Source: Nitrososphaera sp. UBA217
GTDB taxonomy: Archaea; Thermoproteota; Nitrososphaeria; Nitrososphaerales; Nitrososphaeraceae
Assembly (NCBI GenBank): GCA_002501845.1
Contig: DAOL01000036.1
Span: 12,324 to 19,350, forward strand
DNA length: 7,027 bases
Direction: 5' to 3'
Part shown: in pieces, positions 1-5,812 of the stretch
How positions within the stretch are numbered: position 1 is the stretch's first letter
Layout: each line of letters begins with the position of its first letter
Made by a program: the position numbers and the translations under genes
Notes under the pieces: generated by a model
Told to the model about the DNA's origin: nothing
What the model saw: only the letters and a program-made list of their open reading frames with translations
Database searches by the model: none

Positions 1-1487
1 CCGGTACCTGAAGGACCGTGCATCAGCAAGCCCTTTGGCATCGTGTGCCCTAGCTTGGCATACAGGTCTGGATATCTCAATGGCCACTCGACTGCTTCCT
101 GCAGCTCACGCTTGACCTCTTCCAGTCCGCCGATGGCAGACCACGGAATGTCCGGCGACTCGAGGTAGACTTCCCTCATGGCAGATGGCATGACTTCCTT
201 GACCGCGTTTTCAAAGTCACTCATTGTGACTATTAGTTTGTTGAGCACTTCGGGGGACAGCTTTTCGTCCTCCAGGTTGAGCTCTGGCAGAACGCGCCTC
301 AGGCACTTCATTGCCGCCTCCTTGCACAGGTACTCGAGGTCTGCACCAACAAAACCGTGTGTCACTGCCGCTATCTTGTCCTGGTCGACATCGGTATCAA
401 GCGGCATGTTGCGAGTGTGTATCTGCAATATTTCCAAGCGACCGCGCTTGTCCGGGACCTTGATCTCGATTTCCCTGTCAAAGCGACCGGGTCTTCTTAG
501 TGCCGGGTCAATCGCGTTCGGCCTGTTTGTGGCTGCAATCACGATGACCTTGCCCCTCGCTTCAAGACCGTCCATCAGCGACAGCAGCTGCGATACTACT
601 CTCCTTTCGACTTCGCCGGTCACTTCTTCCCTCTTTGGTGCGATAGAGTCAATTTCGTCTATGAATATGATTGAAGGCGACTTTTCCTTTGCCTCCTTGA
701 ATATTTCCCTCAGCCTAGCCTCTGATTCGCCGTAAAACTTGCTCATGATCTCCGGGCCAGAAATGCTGATAAAGTGAGCATTGCTTTCGTTGGCCACCGC
801 CTTTGCAAGCAGCGTCTTACCGGTACCTGGAGGACCATACAGCAACACTCCTTTTGGCGCTTCGATGCCTAACTTTTCAAATATTTCTGGGTGCCTAAGT
901 GGAAGCTCGATCATTTCACGGACTTTCTGGATCTCTTCCTTAAGCCCGCCAATGTCCTCATATGTTACCTGTGGGACTCCCCTCAGGGTCTCGCCCTTTT
1001 CGGCGATATGGAATATTGTTTTCTGCGTTACCAATACAGCGTCAGCTGCCGGCGTTACGCCAATTACCTGGAACGTCAGCCTGCCGCCAAAGTACGGAAC
1101 CATCACGTTGTCACCTTTTATCAGTGGCACACTTTCCAGCGCGTCTGCCAAGTATCGTTCGTCTATTGGTGGTATCGCCTCAAGCGGTGCGACGATAACC
1201 TTTTCAGCTGGAACAGCCTTGATCTTCTTCACAATTACAGTATCACCTATGGCAATGCCAGCGTTGTTCCTCACAAGGCCGTCTACCCTTATGATGCCCT
1301 TGCCCTCGTCGGACGGGTAAAGCGGCAAGCACTTTGCAACAGTACGGCGCTTGCCTCTAATTTCAATGACGTCTCCAGTTGAAGCGCCCAACGAATCCAT
1401 CGAGTCATAGTCTATCCTTGCTACGCCACGACCGACGTCTCTGGTATATGCCTCAAGTACCTTTAAGGATAAGGTATTCTGGCTCAC
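1..1487 (-). CDS. cdc48: Cdc48/VAT-type AAA+ ATPase (p97 homologue), 3' end cut by window
   Basis: This is the first 495 codons of a double-ring AAA+ unfoldase that uses ATP to extract or unfold proteins in the cytoplasm, in archaea probably feeding the proteasome. The N domain spans about residues 1-165 and includes [19 protein letters not shown] near the start. D1 begins near residue 175 (TYEDIGG) and is complete: Walker A GPPGTGKT at 218-225, Walker B IIFIDEID at 273-280, sensor-1 N321, and the arginine-finger region RRPGRFD at 331-337. D2 begins near W449 and the window ends inside its Walker A, GPSGTG from 491, where the usual second proline is serine. The start is GTG at 1487; an in-frame TAA lies four codons upstream, so no longer start is available. 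A TATA-like box sits about 27 bases before it. The gene is divergent from csl4. The family call is very secure; archaea of this group often carry several cdc48 copies, so which paralogue this is cannot be decided. Confidence 0.96.
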   Translation of the reverse strand, partial: MSQNTLSLKVLEAYTRDVGRGVARIDYDSMDSLGASTGDVIEIRGKRRTVAKCLPLYPSDEGKGIIRVDGLVRNNAGIAIGDTVIVKKIKAVPAEKVIVAPLEAIPPIDERYLADALESVPLIKGDNVMVPYFGGRLTFQVIGVTPAADAVLVTQKTIFHIAEKGETLRGVPQVTYEDIGGLKEEIQKVREMIELPLRHPEIFEKLGIEAPKGVLLYGPPGTGKTLLAKAVANESNAHFISISGPEIMSKFYGESEARLREIFKEAKEKSPSIIFIDEIDSIAPKREEVTGEVERRVVSQLLSLMDGLEARGKVIVIAATNRPNAIDPALRRPGRFDREIEIKVPDKRGRLEILQIHTRNMPLDTDVDQDKIAAVTHGFVGADLEYLCKEAAMKCLRRVLPELNLEDEKLSPEVLNKLIVTMSDFENAVKEVMPSAMREVYLESPDIPWSAIGGLEEVKRELQEAVEWPLRYPDLYAKLGHTMPKGLLMHGPSGT

Positions 1488-1510
1488 ACTAACACCTTAC
1501 AGTTACTGCT

Positions 1511-1517
1511 CTTTATA
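1511..1517 (-). promoter_or_regulatory. TATA box of cdc48
   Basis: On the minus strand the bases read TATAAAG, centred about 27 bases before the GTG start at 1487. At archaeal TATA-to-start-site spacing, transcription would begin at or within a few bases of the start codon, giving a leaderless or near-leaderless mRNA. An AGGTG stretch just upstream of the GTG resembles a ribosome-binding site but might not be in the transcript. Confidence 0.55.
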
Positions 1518-1550
1518 CCTTTATTATCTTTCGCTTAGAATGTATTATTA

Positions 1551-1566
1551 CAAACGCCCAAGTTTG
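1551..1566. repeat. Short inverted repeat between divergent promoters
   Basis: CAAAC and GTTTG form a perfect 5-base inverted repeat around a 6-base spacer. It lies between the TATA boxes of cdc48 and csl4, roughly 35-45 bases from each, where a regulator of both could bind. The arms are short enough to occur by chance in AT-rich DNA, so a regulatory role is only a possibility. Confidence 0.2.
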
Positions 1567-1610
1567 CCCACAAATCACAAAAAATTTCTAGATTTTTACT
1601 CTCTAAACAG

Positions 1611-1616
1611 TTATAA
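1611..1616 (+). promoter_or_regulatory. TATA box of csl4-pheA
   Basis: TTATAA is centred about 28 bases before the csl4 ATG at 1642. No Shine-Dalgarno-like purine tract lies between it and the ATG, which fits a leaderless transcript carrying csl4 and, by readthrough, pheA. Confidence 0.55.
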
Positions 1617-1641
1617 CTTTCCCTCGAATTCCAATTATTGA

Positions 1642-2244
1642 ATGAGTAAAGAAGACACGCAGCCGATGCTGCCAGGCGAACATGTCTCTTCCATCGAAGA
1701 ATTTGAGGGAGGCAAGAACACTTATCTTGCTTCTGACGGGACAGTGCGCTCTGCATCAGTAGGAACGAGAGTTTATGATCTAAAACGAAGGATTGTCAAG
1801 ATTGAGCAAAAGAATTCCCCCATGCTGCCAAAGGTAGGTGACATCATTGTCGGGTACGTCGAAATGCTTTTCAGCAGTATGGTATCGACCAAAGTGCTGT
1901 ACATCAACGGCAAGTGGTCCGAATCAGGATTTGCGGCCATTGCTTCTGCAAGAGTCGGAAGTCGCGCGGACGTTGACAGGAGGGGAGATAGGCGCGCCAC
2001 CTTCCATAACGGCGACATCATAAGGGGCAGGGTCATAAGCCTGCTCAATTCCACAATTCATCTTACGCTTGCAGAAAAAGAGTACGGAGTGCTCTATGCA
2101 CTATGCTTCATGTGCGGCGGCGACACCGTTCGCACCAACGAGAGCACGATAAAATGCGTAGAGTGCGGAGCATTCGAAGATCGCAAGCTGACGCACGACT
2201 ACGGCAAGGAGGCATTCCGGCTGATACACAAAGCGGGCAAGTAA
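1642..2244 (+). CDS. csl4: Exosome complex RNA-binding subunit Csl4
   Basis: This 200-residue protein matches archaeal Csl4, one of the RNA-binding cap subunits of the archaeal exosome, the cytoplasmic 3'-to-5' RNA degradation and tailing complex. The order of parts is as expected. An N-terminal domain (about 1-60) opens with MLPGEHVSSIEEFEGG. A central S1-type RNA-binding barrel (about 65-150) includes VGDIIVGYVE and the NGDIIRGRVISL strand pair. A C-terminal zinc ribbon uses C155, C158, C172 and C175 as two CxxC knuckles. Length is normal for the family. The ATG at 1642 is preceded by a TATA box at leaderless spacing and encodes the expected N-terminus. Its TAA stop is four bases before pheA, so the two are probably co-transcribed although their functions are unrelated. 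In archaea Csl4 recruits DnaG to the exosome; dnaG is not in this window. Confidence 0.92.
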   Translation: MSKEDTQPMLPGEHVSSIEEFEGGKNTYLASDGTVRSASVGTRVYDLKRRIVKIEQKNSPMLPKVGDIIVGYVEMLFSSMVSTKVLYINGKWSESGFAAIASARVGSRADVDRRGDRRATFHNGDIIRGRVISLLNSTIHLTLAEKEYGVLYALCFMCGGDTVRTNESTIKCVECGAFEDRKLTHDYGKEAFRLIHKAGK

Positions 2245-2248
2245 TGGT

Positions 2249-3070
2249 ATGGCAAGGGTTGCATTCCAGGGTGAACGAGGTGCTTATGGCGAAATGGCGA
2301 CCCTACAGTACTTCTCTAGGGCAAATCTGGCGCCGAAAAAATCTTTTCAGGATGTGTTTGACGCGGCAGAAAACGGCGATGCCGACTATATTGTAGTCCC
2401 GGTAGAAAACTCGATAGAGGGAAGTGTAAGTGAGATTTATGACCTTCTGCTCCAGACGAAAATGAGCGTGATAGGCGAAGTGTACCAGCGAGTCAGGCAC
2501 TGCCTCATCGCAAACAGGGGCGCAAAAAAAATCAAATATGTTCACTCGCATCCTCAGGCGCTTGCGCAATGCAGGCGGTATTTGCAGAGGAAGAAGCTCG
2601 AGCCCATGCCTGCTTACGACACCGCCGGCGCGGTGAAAATGATAAAGGAAAACAAGATGCTAGATTCAGGAGCGATTGCGAGCAAGAGGGCAGCCGAGCT
2701 GTACGACATGAAGATACTTGACGAAGGCATAGAGGACAAGAAGAACAACTACACGAGATTCCTCGTTCTGTCACCCAAAAAGGTCAGGAGTGACTTAAAG
2801 GCCGGTCATTACAAGACGTCTATGATATTTTCAGTAAAACACGTTCCCGGCGCACTCTTTGGCATCATTGGCGAGTTTGCCATTCGCAGGATAAACCTGA
2901 CCAAGGTAGAGTCACGCCCGACAAAAGAGACGCCATGGGAGTACAACTTTTACGTAGACTTTGAAGGCCACGCCCAGGACAGGGCTGTGCAGAATGCGCT
3001 CAAGTCGATAAAACCAAAGACATCGTACATCAAGATACTTGGGTCCTACCGGAAAGCAAAGTTTCACTAG
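2249..3070 (+). CDS. pheA: Prephenate dehydratase with ACT domain
   Basis: This 273-residue enzyme converts prephenate to phenylpyruvate, the committed step toward phenylalanine. The catalytic domain runs from about 3 to 180 and shows the family signatures: AFQGERGAYGE at the N-terminus, PVENSIEGSV at 51-60, SHPQALAQC at 100-108 and NNYTRF at 166-171, with T169 at the position of the catalytic threonine. A C-terminal ACT domain (about 190-268) has GALFGIIGEF at 201-210 and ESRP at 221-224, the usual phenylalanine-sensing elements, so feedback inhibition by phenylalanine is expected. There is no chorismate mutase domain, so this is a monofunctional type and the mutase must be encoded elsewhere. 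The ATG at 2249 follows the csl4 stop by four bases; an ATG overlapping that stop is out of frame. No clear ribosome-binding site is visible, so translation may rely on coupling to csl4. Confidence 0.96.
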   Translation: MARVAFQGERGAYGEMATLQYFSRANLAPKKSFQDVFDAAENGDADYIVVPVENSIEGSVSEIYDLLLQTKMSVIGEVYQRVRHCLIANRGAKKIKYVHSHPQALAQCRRYLQRKKLEPMPAYDTAGAVKMIKENKMLDSGAIASKRAAELYDMKILDEGIEDKKNNYTRFLVLSPKKVRSDLKAGHYKTSMIFSVKHVPGALFGIIGEFAIRRINLTKVESRPTKETPWEYNFYVDFEGHAQDRAVQNALKSIKPKTSYIKILGSYRKAKFH

Positions 3071-3090
3071 CATCTATTACAATTTCCTAA

Positions 3091-3207
3091 ATGAAGGAAC
3101 CTCTTGACATAAAGGATGTGACGACTGAAGCGACTTTAATTGTACCATGTTGGCACAGCGGAAGCAGGATACTTTTGTTCGCCCTCGAATGTGACAGGAA
3201 TGGTTAG
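3091..3207 (+). CDS. Possible 38-residue protein downstream of pheA (doubtful)
   Basis: A short open frame begins with ATG 20 bases after the pheA stop and ends in TAG. It starts MKEPLDIKDVTTEATLIVPC and could be read from the csl4-pheA transcript. I recognise no motif, there is no ribosome-binding site, and frames this short occur by chance. The rest of the 194 bases between pheA and the convergent gene at 3265 shows nothing else that I can support apart from the terminator at its right end. Confidence 0.18.
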   Translation: MKEPLDIKDVTTEATLIVPCWHSGSRILLFALECDRNG

Positions 3208-3241
3208 CGTAAGTTGACGCTGATAGGGCTCTCTGAATGCC

Positions 3242-3264
3242 AAAAAGGCGCGAGCTCCAAGCTC
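3242..3264 (-). terminator. Hairpin plus T-tract after the basic Cys/His gene
   Basis: Directly after the TAG stop at 3265-3267, the minus strand reads GAGCT-TGG-AGCTC, a perfect 5-base-pair stem with a 3-base loop (3252-3264), then five bases, then five Ts (3242-3246). In archaea the T-tract alone can stop transcription. The position between two convergent genes makes a terminator sensible here. Confidence 0.5.
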
Positions 3265-3573
3265 CTAGCGGCGCTTGGCCCTTTTGCTTTTTTTACTTCT
3301 CTTGTGGCGCTTCTGTTTTTTCTTCGTCCTTTTCTTTATTCGCTTCTTCAGCTGTTTCATCCTGATCTGTTTCAGTTCCTTCTTGTGGCAATGGCAGGTA
3401 CATTTAAGAAAGTAGTTTGCATCAATCGGTGAAACTTCCTTTCTGAGTACTGCCCAGCCTGTGCATTTAGAGTGATCACCTTCTTCGCACGGCTTGATCA
3501 GCCTATCAACTACGATATCTCTGTTCTTGACCAGAGTAAGCGTTTTAACTGTTTGTCGTGATCCCTTGGGCAT
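3265..3573 (-). CDS. Small Cys/His protein with extreme lysine/arginine tail, function unknown
   Basis: I do not recognise this 102-residue protein as a named family. The N-terminal half carries a likely metal-binding pattern: C29, H34 and C37 in a CEEGDHSKCTGW stretch, then C58, C60, C62 with H61 and H63 in KCTCHCH. Together these could bind a zinc ion. From residue 64 to the end, 25 of 39 residues are lysine or arginine with almost no acidic residues, giving a disordered, strongly basic tail typical of nucleic-acid binding. My inference is a small RNA-, ribosome- or DNA-associated protein. The ATG at 3573 is set by the frame and by a TATTTAAG box about 33 bases upstream. A purine-rich GGAGGGG lies upstream but is spaced for a different, out-of-frame ATG at 3587. 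A hairpin and T-tract follow the stop. The clean Cys/His pattern and own promoter support a real gene. Confidence 0.78.
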   Translation of the reverse strand: MPKGSRQTVKTLTLVKNRDIVVDRLIKPCEEGDHSKCTGWAVLRKEVSPIDANYFLKCTCHCHKKELKQIRMKQLKKRIKKRTKKKQKRHKRSKKSKRAKRR

Positions 3574-3602
3574 TTTCTTTGTCTCATAATCGTTCCCCTC
3601 CT

Positions 3603-3610
3603 CTTAAATA
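3603..3610 (-). promoter_or_regulatory. TATA box of the basic Cys/His gene
   Basis: TATTTAAG on the minus strand is centred about 33 bases before the ATG at 3573, predicting a leader of only several bases. If so, the GGAGGGG tract at about 3594-3600 lies outside the mRNA and is not a ribosome-binding site. Confidence 0.45.
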
Positions 3611-3696
3611 GATTTTCAAGCCCTACTCCCGAGCTTTTGGGTTGGCTCCAGTCAATTCTATCGTCCCAGCGAAATCCGCTTCCATACCGGATTCTG

Positions 3697-4146
3697 CTAG
3701 TGCTTCCTAAAGCGCAGACCAAGGCCTATCACTATTATGCCCGTAACCACGAGCATCAGCGCGCCGCTCAGTCCAAGCAGGCTTGCCTTTGTCTGCGCGT
3801 GCCCACTGACCGTGAGGTCCGTGCTGCCCGTGTTGTTAATCTCTATGCGATATTCGCCAGCCTTTTGCGCCGTCAGGTCATGTCTGAAAGACGTGACGTT
3901 GCTTTCTGACCTTATTGGTTGCCTGTCCGGATCCTTGATCTTGATGTCAAACTTTGAGCCGGTTACGGTGATGCTCGCGGCGTTTCCCACGTTCATATCC
4001 GGCGTTAAAACATCTGACGCCCCTGGTCTTATGGCATAATCGATCGCGACATCCACCGGGGTGACGGAGTAGATGCTGGACGCCGCGCCTATAACAATAA
4101 AAGCTATTCCTGCCGCAATTGCAGCATAGAATAGCTTGCCAGTCAA
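3697..4146 (-). CDS. Small protein with two membrane segments and an outer beta-rich domain, function unknown
   Basis: With a TTG start this is 149 residues. Residues 6-27 form a hydrophobic segment after MTGK, residues 28-118 look like a beta-sandwich outside the membrane (alternating strands such as SITVTGSKFDIKIKD and GEYRIEINNTGS), residues 121-143 form a second hydrophobic helix, and RFRKH at the end is a positive anchor. Both ends are predicted inside the cell. Two N-glycosylation sequons, NVT at 83 and NNT at 104, lie in the outer domain. The layout recalls GOLD/emp24-like membrane proteins, but I cannot assign a family. The frame is open up to a GTG at 4179, giving 160 residues; I prefer TTG 4146 because a CTATATAG box overlaps the codons just after that GTG and sits 26 bases before the TTG, the spacing seen at other genes here. 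It is followed 123 bases later by the basic Cys/His gene, which has its own promoter. Confidence 0.75.
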   Translation of the reverse strand: MTGKLFYAAIAAGIAFIVIGAASSIYSVTPVDVAIDYAIRPGASDVLTPDMNVGNAASITVTGSKFDIKIKDPDRQPIRSESNVTSFRHDLTAQKAGEYRIEINNTGSTDLTVSGHAQTKASLLGLSGALMLVVTGIIVIGLGLRFRKH

Positions 4147-4168
4147 CGTACAGAGTCGCAGTGCGGCG

Positions 4169-4176
4169 CTATATAG
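4169..4176 (-). promoter_or_regulatory. TATA box supporting the TTG 4146 start
   Basis: CTATATAG is centred about 26 bases upstream of TTG 4146, predicting transcription start at that codon. It lies inside the frame that a GTG 4179 start would translate, so the longer start would need a different promoter further upstream. Confidence 0.5.
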
Positions 4177-4330
4177 CACTTTACTGCGCCGCGATGATCA
4201 TATTAGAGCTCTCTCTGTCCGTGGCATAGACGTTGCAGCAGCTCTGGCCGATTTAGCTCTAGTCCTTAAATCAAATCTAGCCGGCATGTTAAACAATTAA
4301 GGAGGAATGAATGCTTATCTGCAGTTTGAT

Positions 4331-5764
4331 TTACATCACGTCAACGTCGTGTGGTTGGCTCTCGATGTAACCGGCCGAAGTCATCTTTATGAACTCAGCG
4401 TTCTCTTGCATTTCTGGTATCGTCTTGGCGCCGCAATAGCTGAGACCCGAGCGCAGTCCGCCTGCCAACTGCCTGACGATCTCAACTACGCTCCCTTTGT
4501 AGGGTACCATCGCCTCCACGCCTTCAGGCACATAGTCGTTCAGGTCGTCAGAGTCGATGACCTGCGCACCTTCTTCGCGATATTTCCGGCCAAGCGACGC
4601 GTAGAACGACGCCATGCCCCGGTACATCTTGAACTTTTTGCCGTTCTTCACAAGCGTCTTGCCGGGACTTTCGTCGGTTCCGCCAAAGAGGCTTCCAACC
4701 ATAACCGATGACGAGCCGGCCGCCAGGGCCTTTGTGATGTCACCAGAGTTGCGGATGCCGCCGTCTGAAATTACCGGGATGTCATGGTCACGCGCAACCT
4801 TGACGCTGTCAATCACCGCCGTTAGCTGTGGCACGCCCGAGCCCGTCACAACCCTTGTTATGCATATCGAACCTGAGCCGACTCCCACCTTGACTGCGTC
4901 CACGCCGGCTTTGATGAGGTCATTTGCACCGTCGCCTGTCGCGACGTTCCCTGCAATCAGCTCGCAGCTGGGGAAGGCCTTCTTTATCATATGAATAGTA
5001 TTGATCGCATTTTCGCTGTGACCGTGGGCAATGTCCACCACAAGCACGTCTGCGCCAGCTTCGAGCAGCGCCTCGGTGCGCTCAAGGTAATCGCCCTTGA
5101 CCCCTACGGCGGCTCCAGCGAGCAGCCTGCCCTTCCTGTCCTTTGACGCGTGTGGATACTGCTCCATCTTTAAAATGTCCTTGCTTGTGATAAGTCCAAC
5201 GATCCTGCGCTTGTCATCTATTACTGGTAGCTTTTCAATTCGCTGTTTGTGAAGGATTTCCTTTGCCTGCTCTATTGTCAAGCCATCCTTCGCAGTGATG
5301 ACTTCCTTTGTCATCACTTCAGAGACCTTGCGTTTGTTGTTCTTTTCAAAAGTGATGTCGCGCCTTGTGATGATGCCGGCGAGCTTGCCTTCTTCCTCCA
5401 CCAATAATCCTGAAACGCCGTATTCCGCCATGGCCTTCTTTGCTTCTGCCACGCTCATGTCCGGCTTGATGGTATACGGTTGCTCTATCATGACGGATTC
5501 AGAGCGCTTGACCTTCAAGATCTCGTCGACCTGATCCTCAATTGCCATAAATCGGTGAATGATACCGATGCCGCCCTCCCTTGCGAGCGCTATGGCCATT
5601 CCAGACTCGGTGACAGTGTCCATGTTGGCGCTGATGATTGGTATATTGAGTGTGATGTTGCGGGAAAGTTTCGTGCGTAGGTCGGTCTGGGACCTAGAAA
5701 CTATGGGCGACCGTTTAGGAACAATAAGTACGTCGTCAAATGTCAGACCTTCTCTAATGTCCAA
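4331..5764 (-). CDS. guaB: Inosine-5'-monophosphate dehydrogenase
   Basis: This 477-residue enzyme oxidises IMP to XMP with NAD+, the entry step to guanine nucleotides. The TIM-barrel core is interrupted, as usual, by a pair of CBS domains at about 91-140 and 147-200, which in many IMPDHs bind purine nucleotides and regulate activity. Visible landmarks are LTFDDVLIVP at 7-16, DIAHGHS at 244-250, the catalytic loop GVGSGSICITR with C301 and T303, the phosphate-binding SDGGIR at 333-338, YRGMAS at 381-386, VPEGVEAMVPYKG at 412-424, and the C-terminal SQPHDV. The loop normally reads GxGPGSICTTR, so serine replaces the proline and isoleucine follows the cysteine. The flap has RKY at 393-395 where bacterial enzymes show a DRYF-type catalytic arginine-tyrosine pair. 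The start is TTG: an in-frame TAG is the codon just before it, and no ATG lies between it and the conserved LTFDDV. It is 48 bases downstream of folP, with its own TATA box in the gap. Confidence 0.96.
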   Translation of the reverse strand: MDIREGLTFDDVLIVPKRSPIVSRSQTDLRTKLSRNITLNIPIISANMDTVTESGMAIALAREGGIGIIHRFMAIEDQVDEILKVKRSESVMIEQPYTIKPDMSVAEAKKAMAEYGVSGLLVEEEGKLAGIITRRDITFEKNNKRKVSEVMTKEVITAKDGLTIEQAKEILHKQRIEKLPVIDDKRRIVGLITSKDILKMEQYPHASKDRKGRLLAGAAVGVKGDYLERTEALLEAGADVLVVDIAHGHSENAINTIHMIKKAFPSCELIAGNVATGDGANDLIKAGVDAVKVGVGSGSICITRVVTGSGVPQLTAVIDSVKVARDHDIPVISDGGIRNSGDITKALAAGSSSVMVGSLFGGTDESPGKTLVKNGKKFKMYRGMASFYASLGRKYREEGAQVIDSDDLNDYVPEGVEAMVPYKGSVVEIVRQLAGGLRSGLSYCGAKTIPEMQENAEFIKMTSAGYIESQPHDVDVM

Positions 5765-5795
5765 CTATTCCCTTGCTGCTAAACCGCCGAGTAGG

Positions 5796-5803
5796 ATTAT
5801 AAG
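5796..5803 (-). promoter_or_regulatory. TATA box of guaB
   Basis: CTTATAAT on the minus strand lies in the 48-base folP-guaB gap, centred about 35 bases before the TTG start. Transcription from it would give a leader of about nine bases containing AAGGGA just before the TTG, a possible weak ribosome-binding site. guaB can therefore be transcribed independently of folP. Confidence 0.45.
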
Positions 5804-5812
5804 CGTTTGCCA

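Noticed and set aside
1..836. Near-identical 17-base direct repeat (1-17 and 820-836)
   Set aside because: Both copies encode the Walker A loops of the two AAA domains of cdc48, so the similarity comes from domain duplication.
178..1382. Long plus-strand frames opposite cdc48
   Set aside because: They are shadows of the strongly conserved minus-strand cdc48 coding sequence.
1773..2054. Minus-strand frame opposite csl4
   Set aside because: It is a shadow of csl4, which has a complete S1 domain and zinc ribbon on the plus strand.
4198..4287. Minus-strand 29-codon frame starting MPARFDLRTRAK
   Set aside because: It is arginine-rich and sits between guaB and the membrane protein, but there is no TATA box at the right spacing and no motif; chance is likely.
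4230..4290. tRNA-like stretch containing GCCGATTTAGCTC
   Set aside because: The D-arm resemblance is not followed by an anticodon arm or a T-loop GTTCGA, and no acceptor stem pairs.
4307..4711. Plus-strand frame of 134 codons with GGAGGA directly before its ATG
   Set aside because: It is antisense to the 3' end of guaB. The purine tract abuts the ATG with no spacing, and the translation shows no protein-like pattern.
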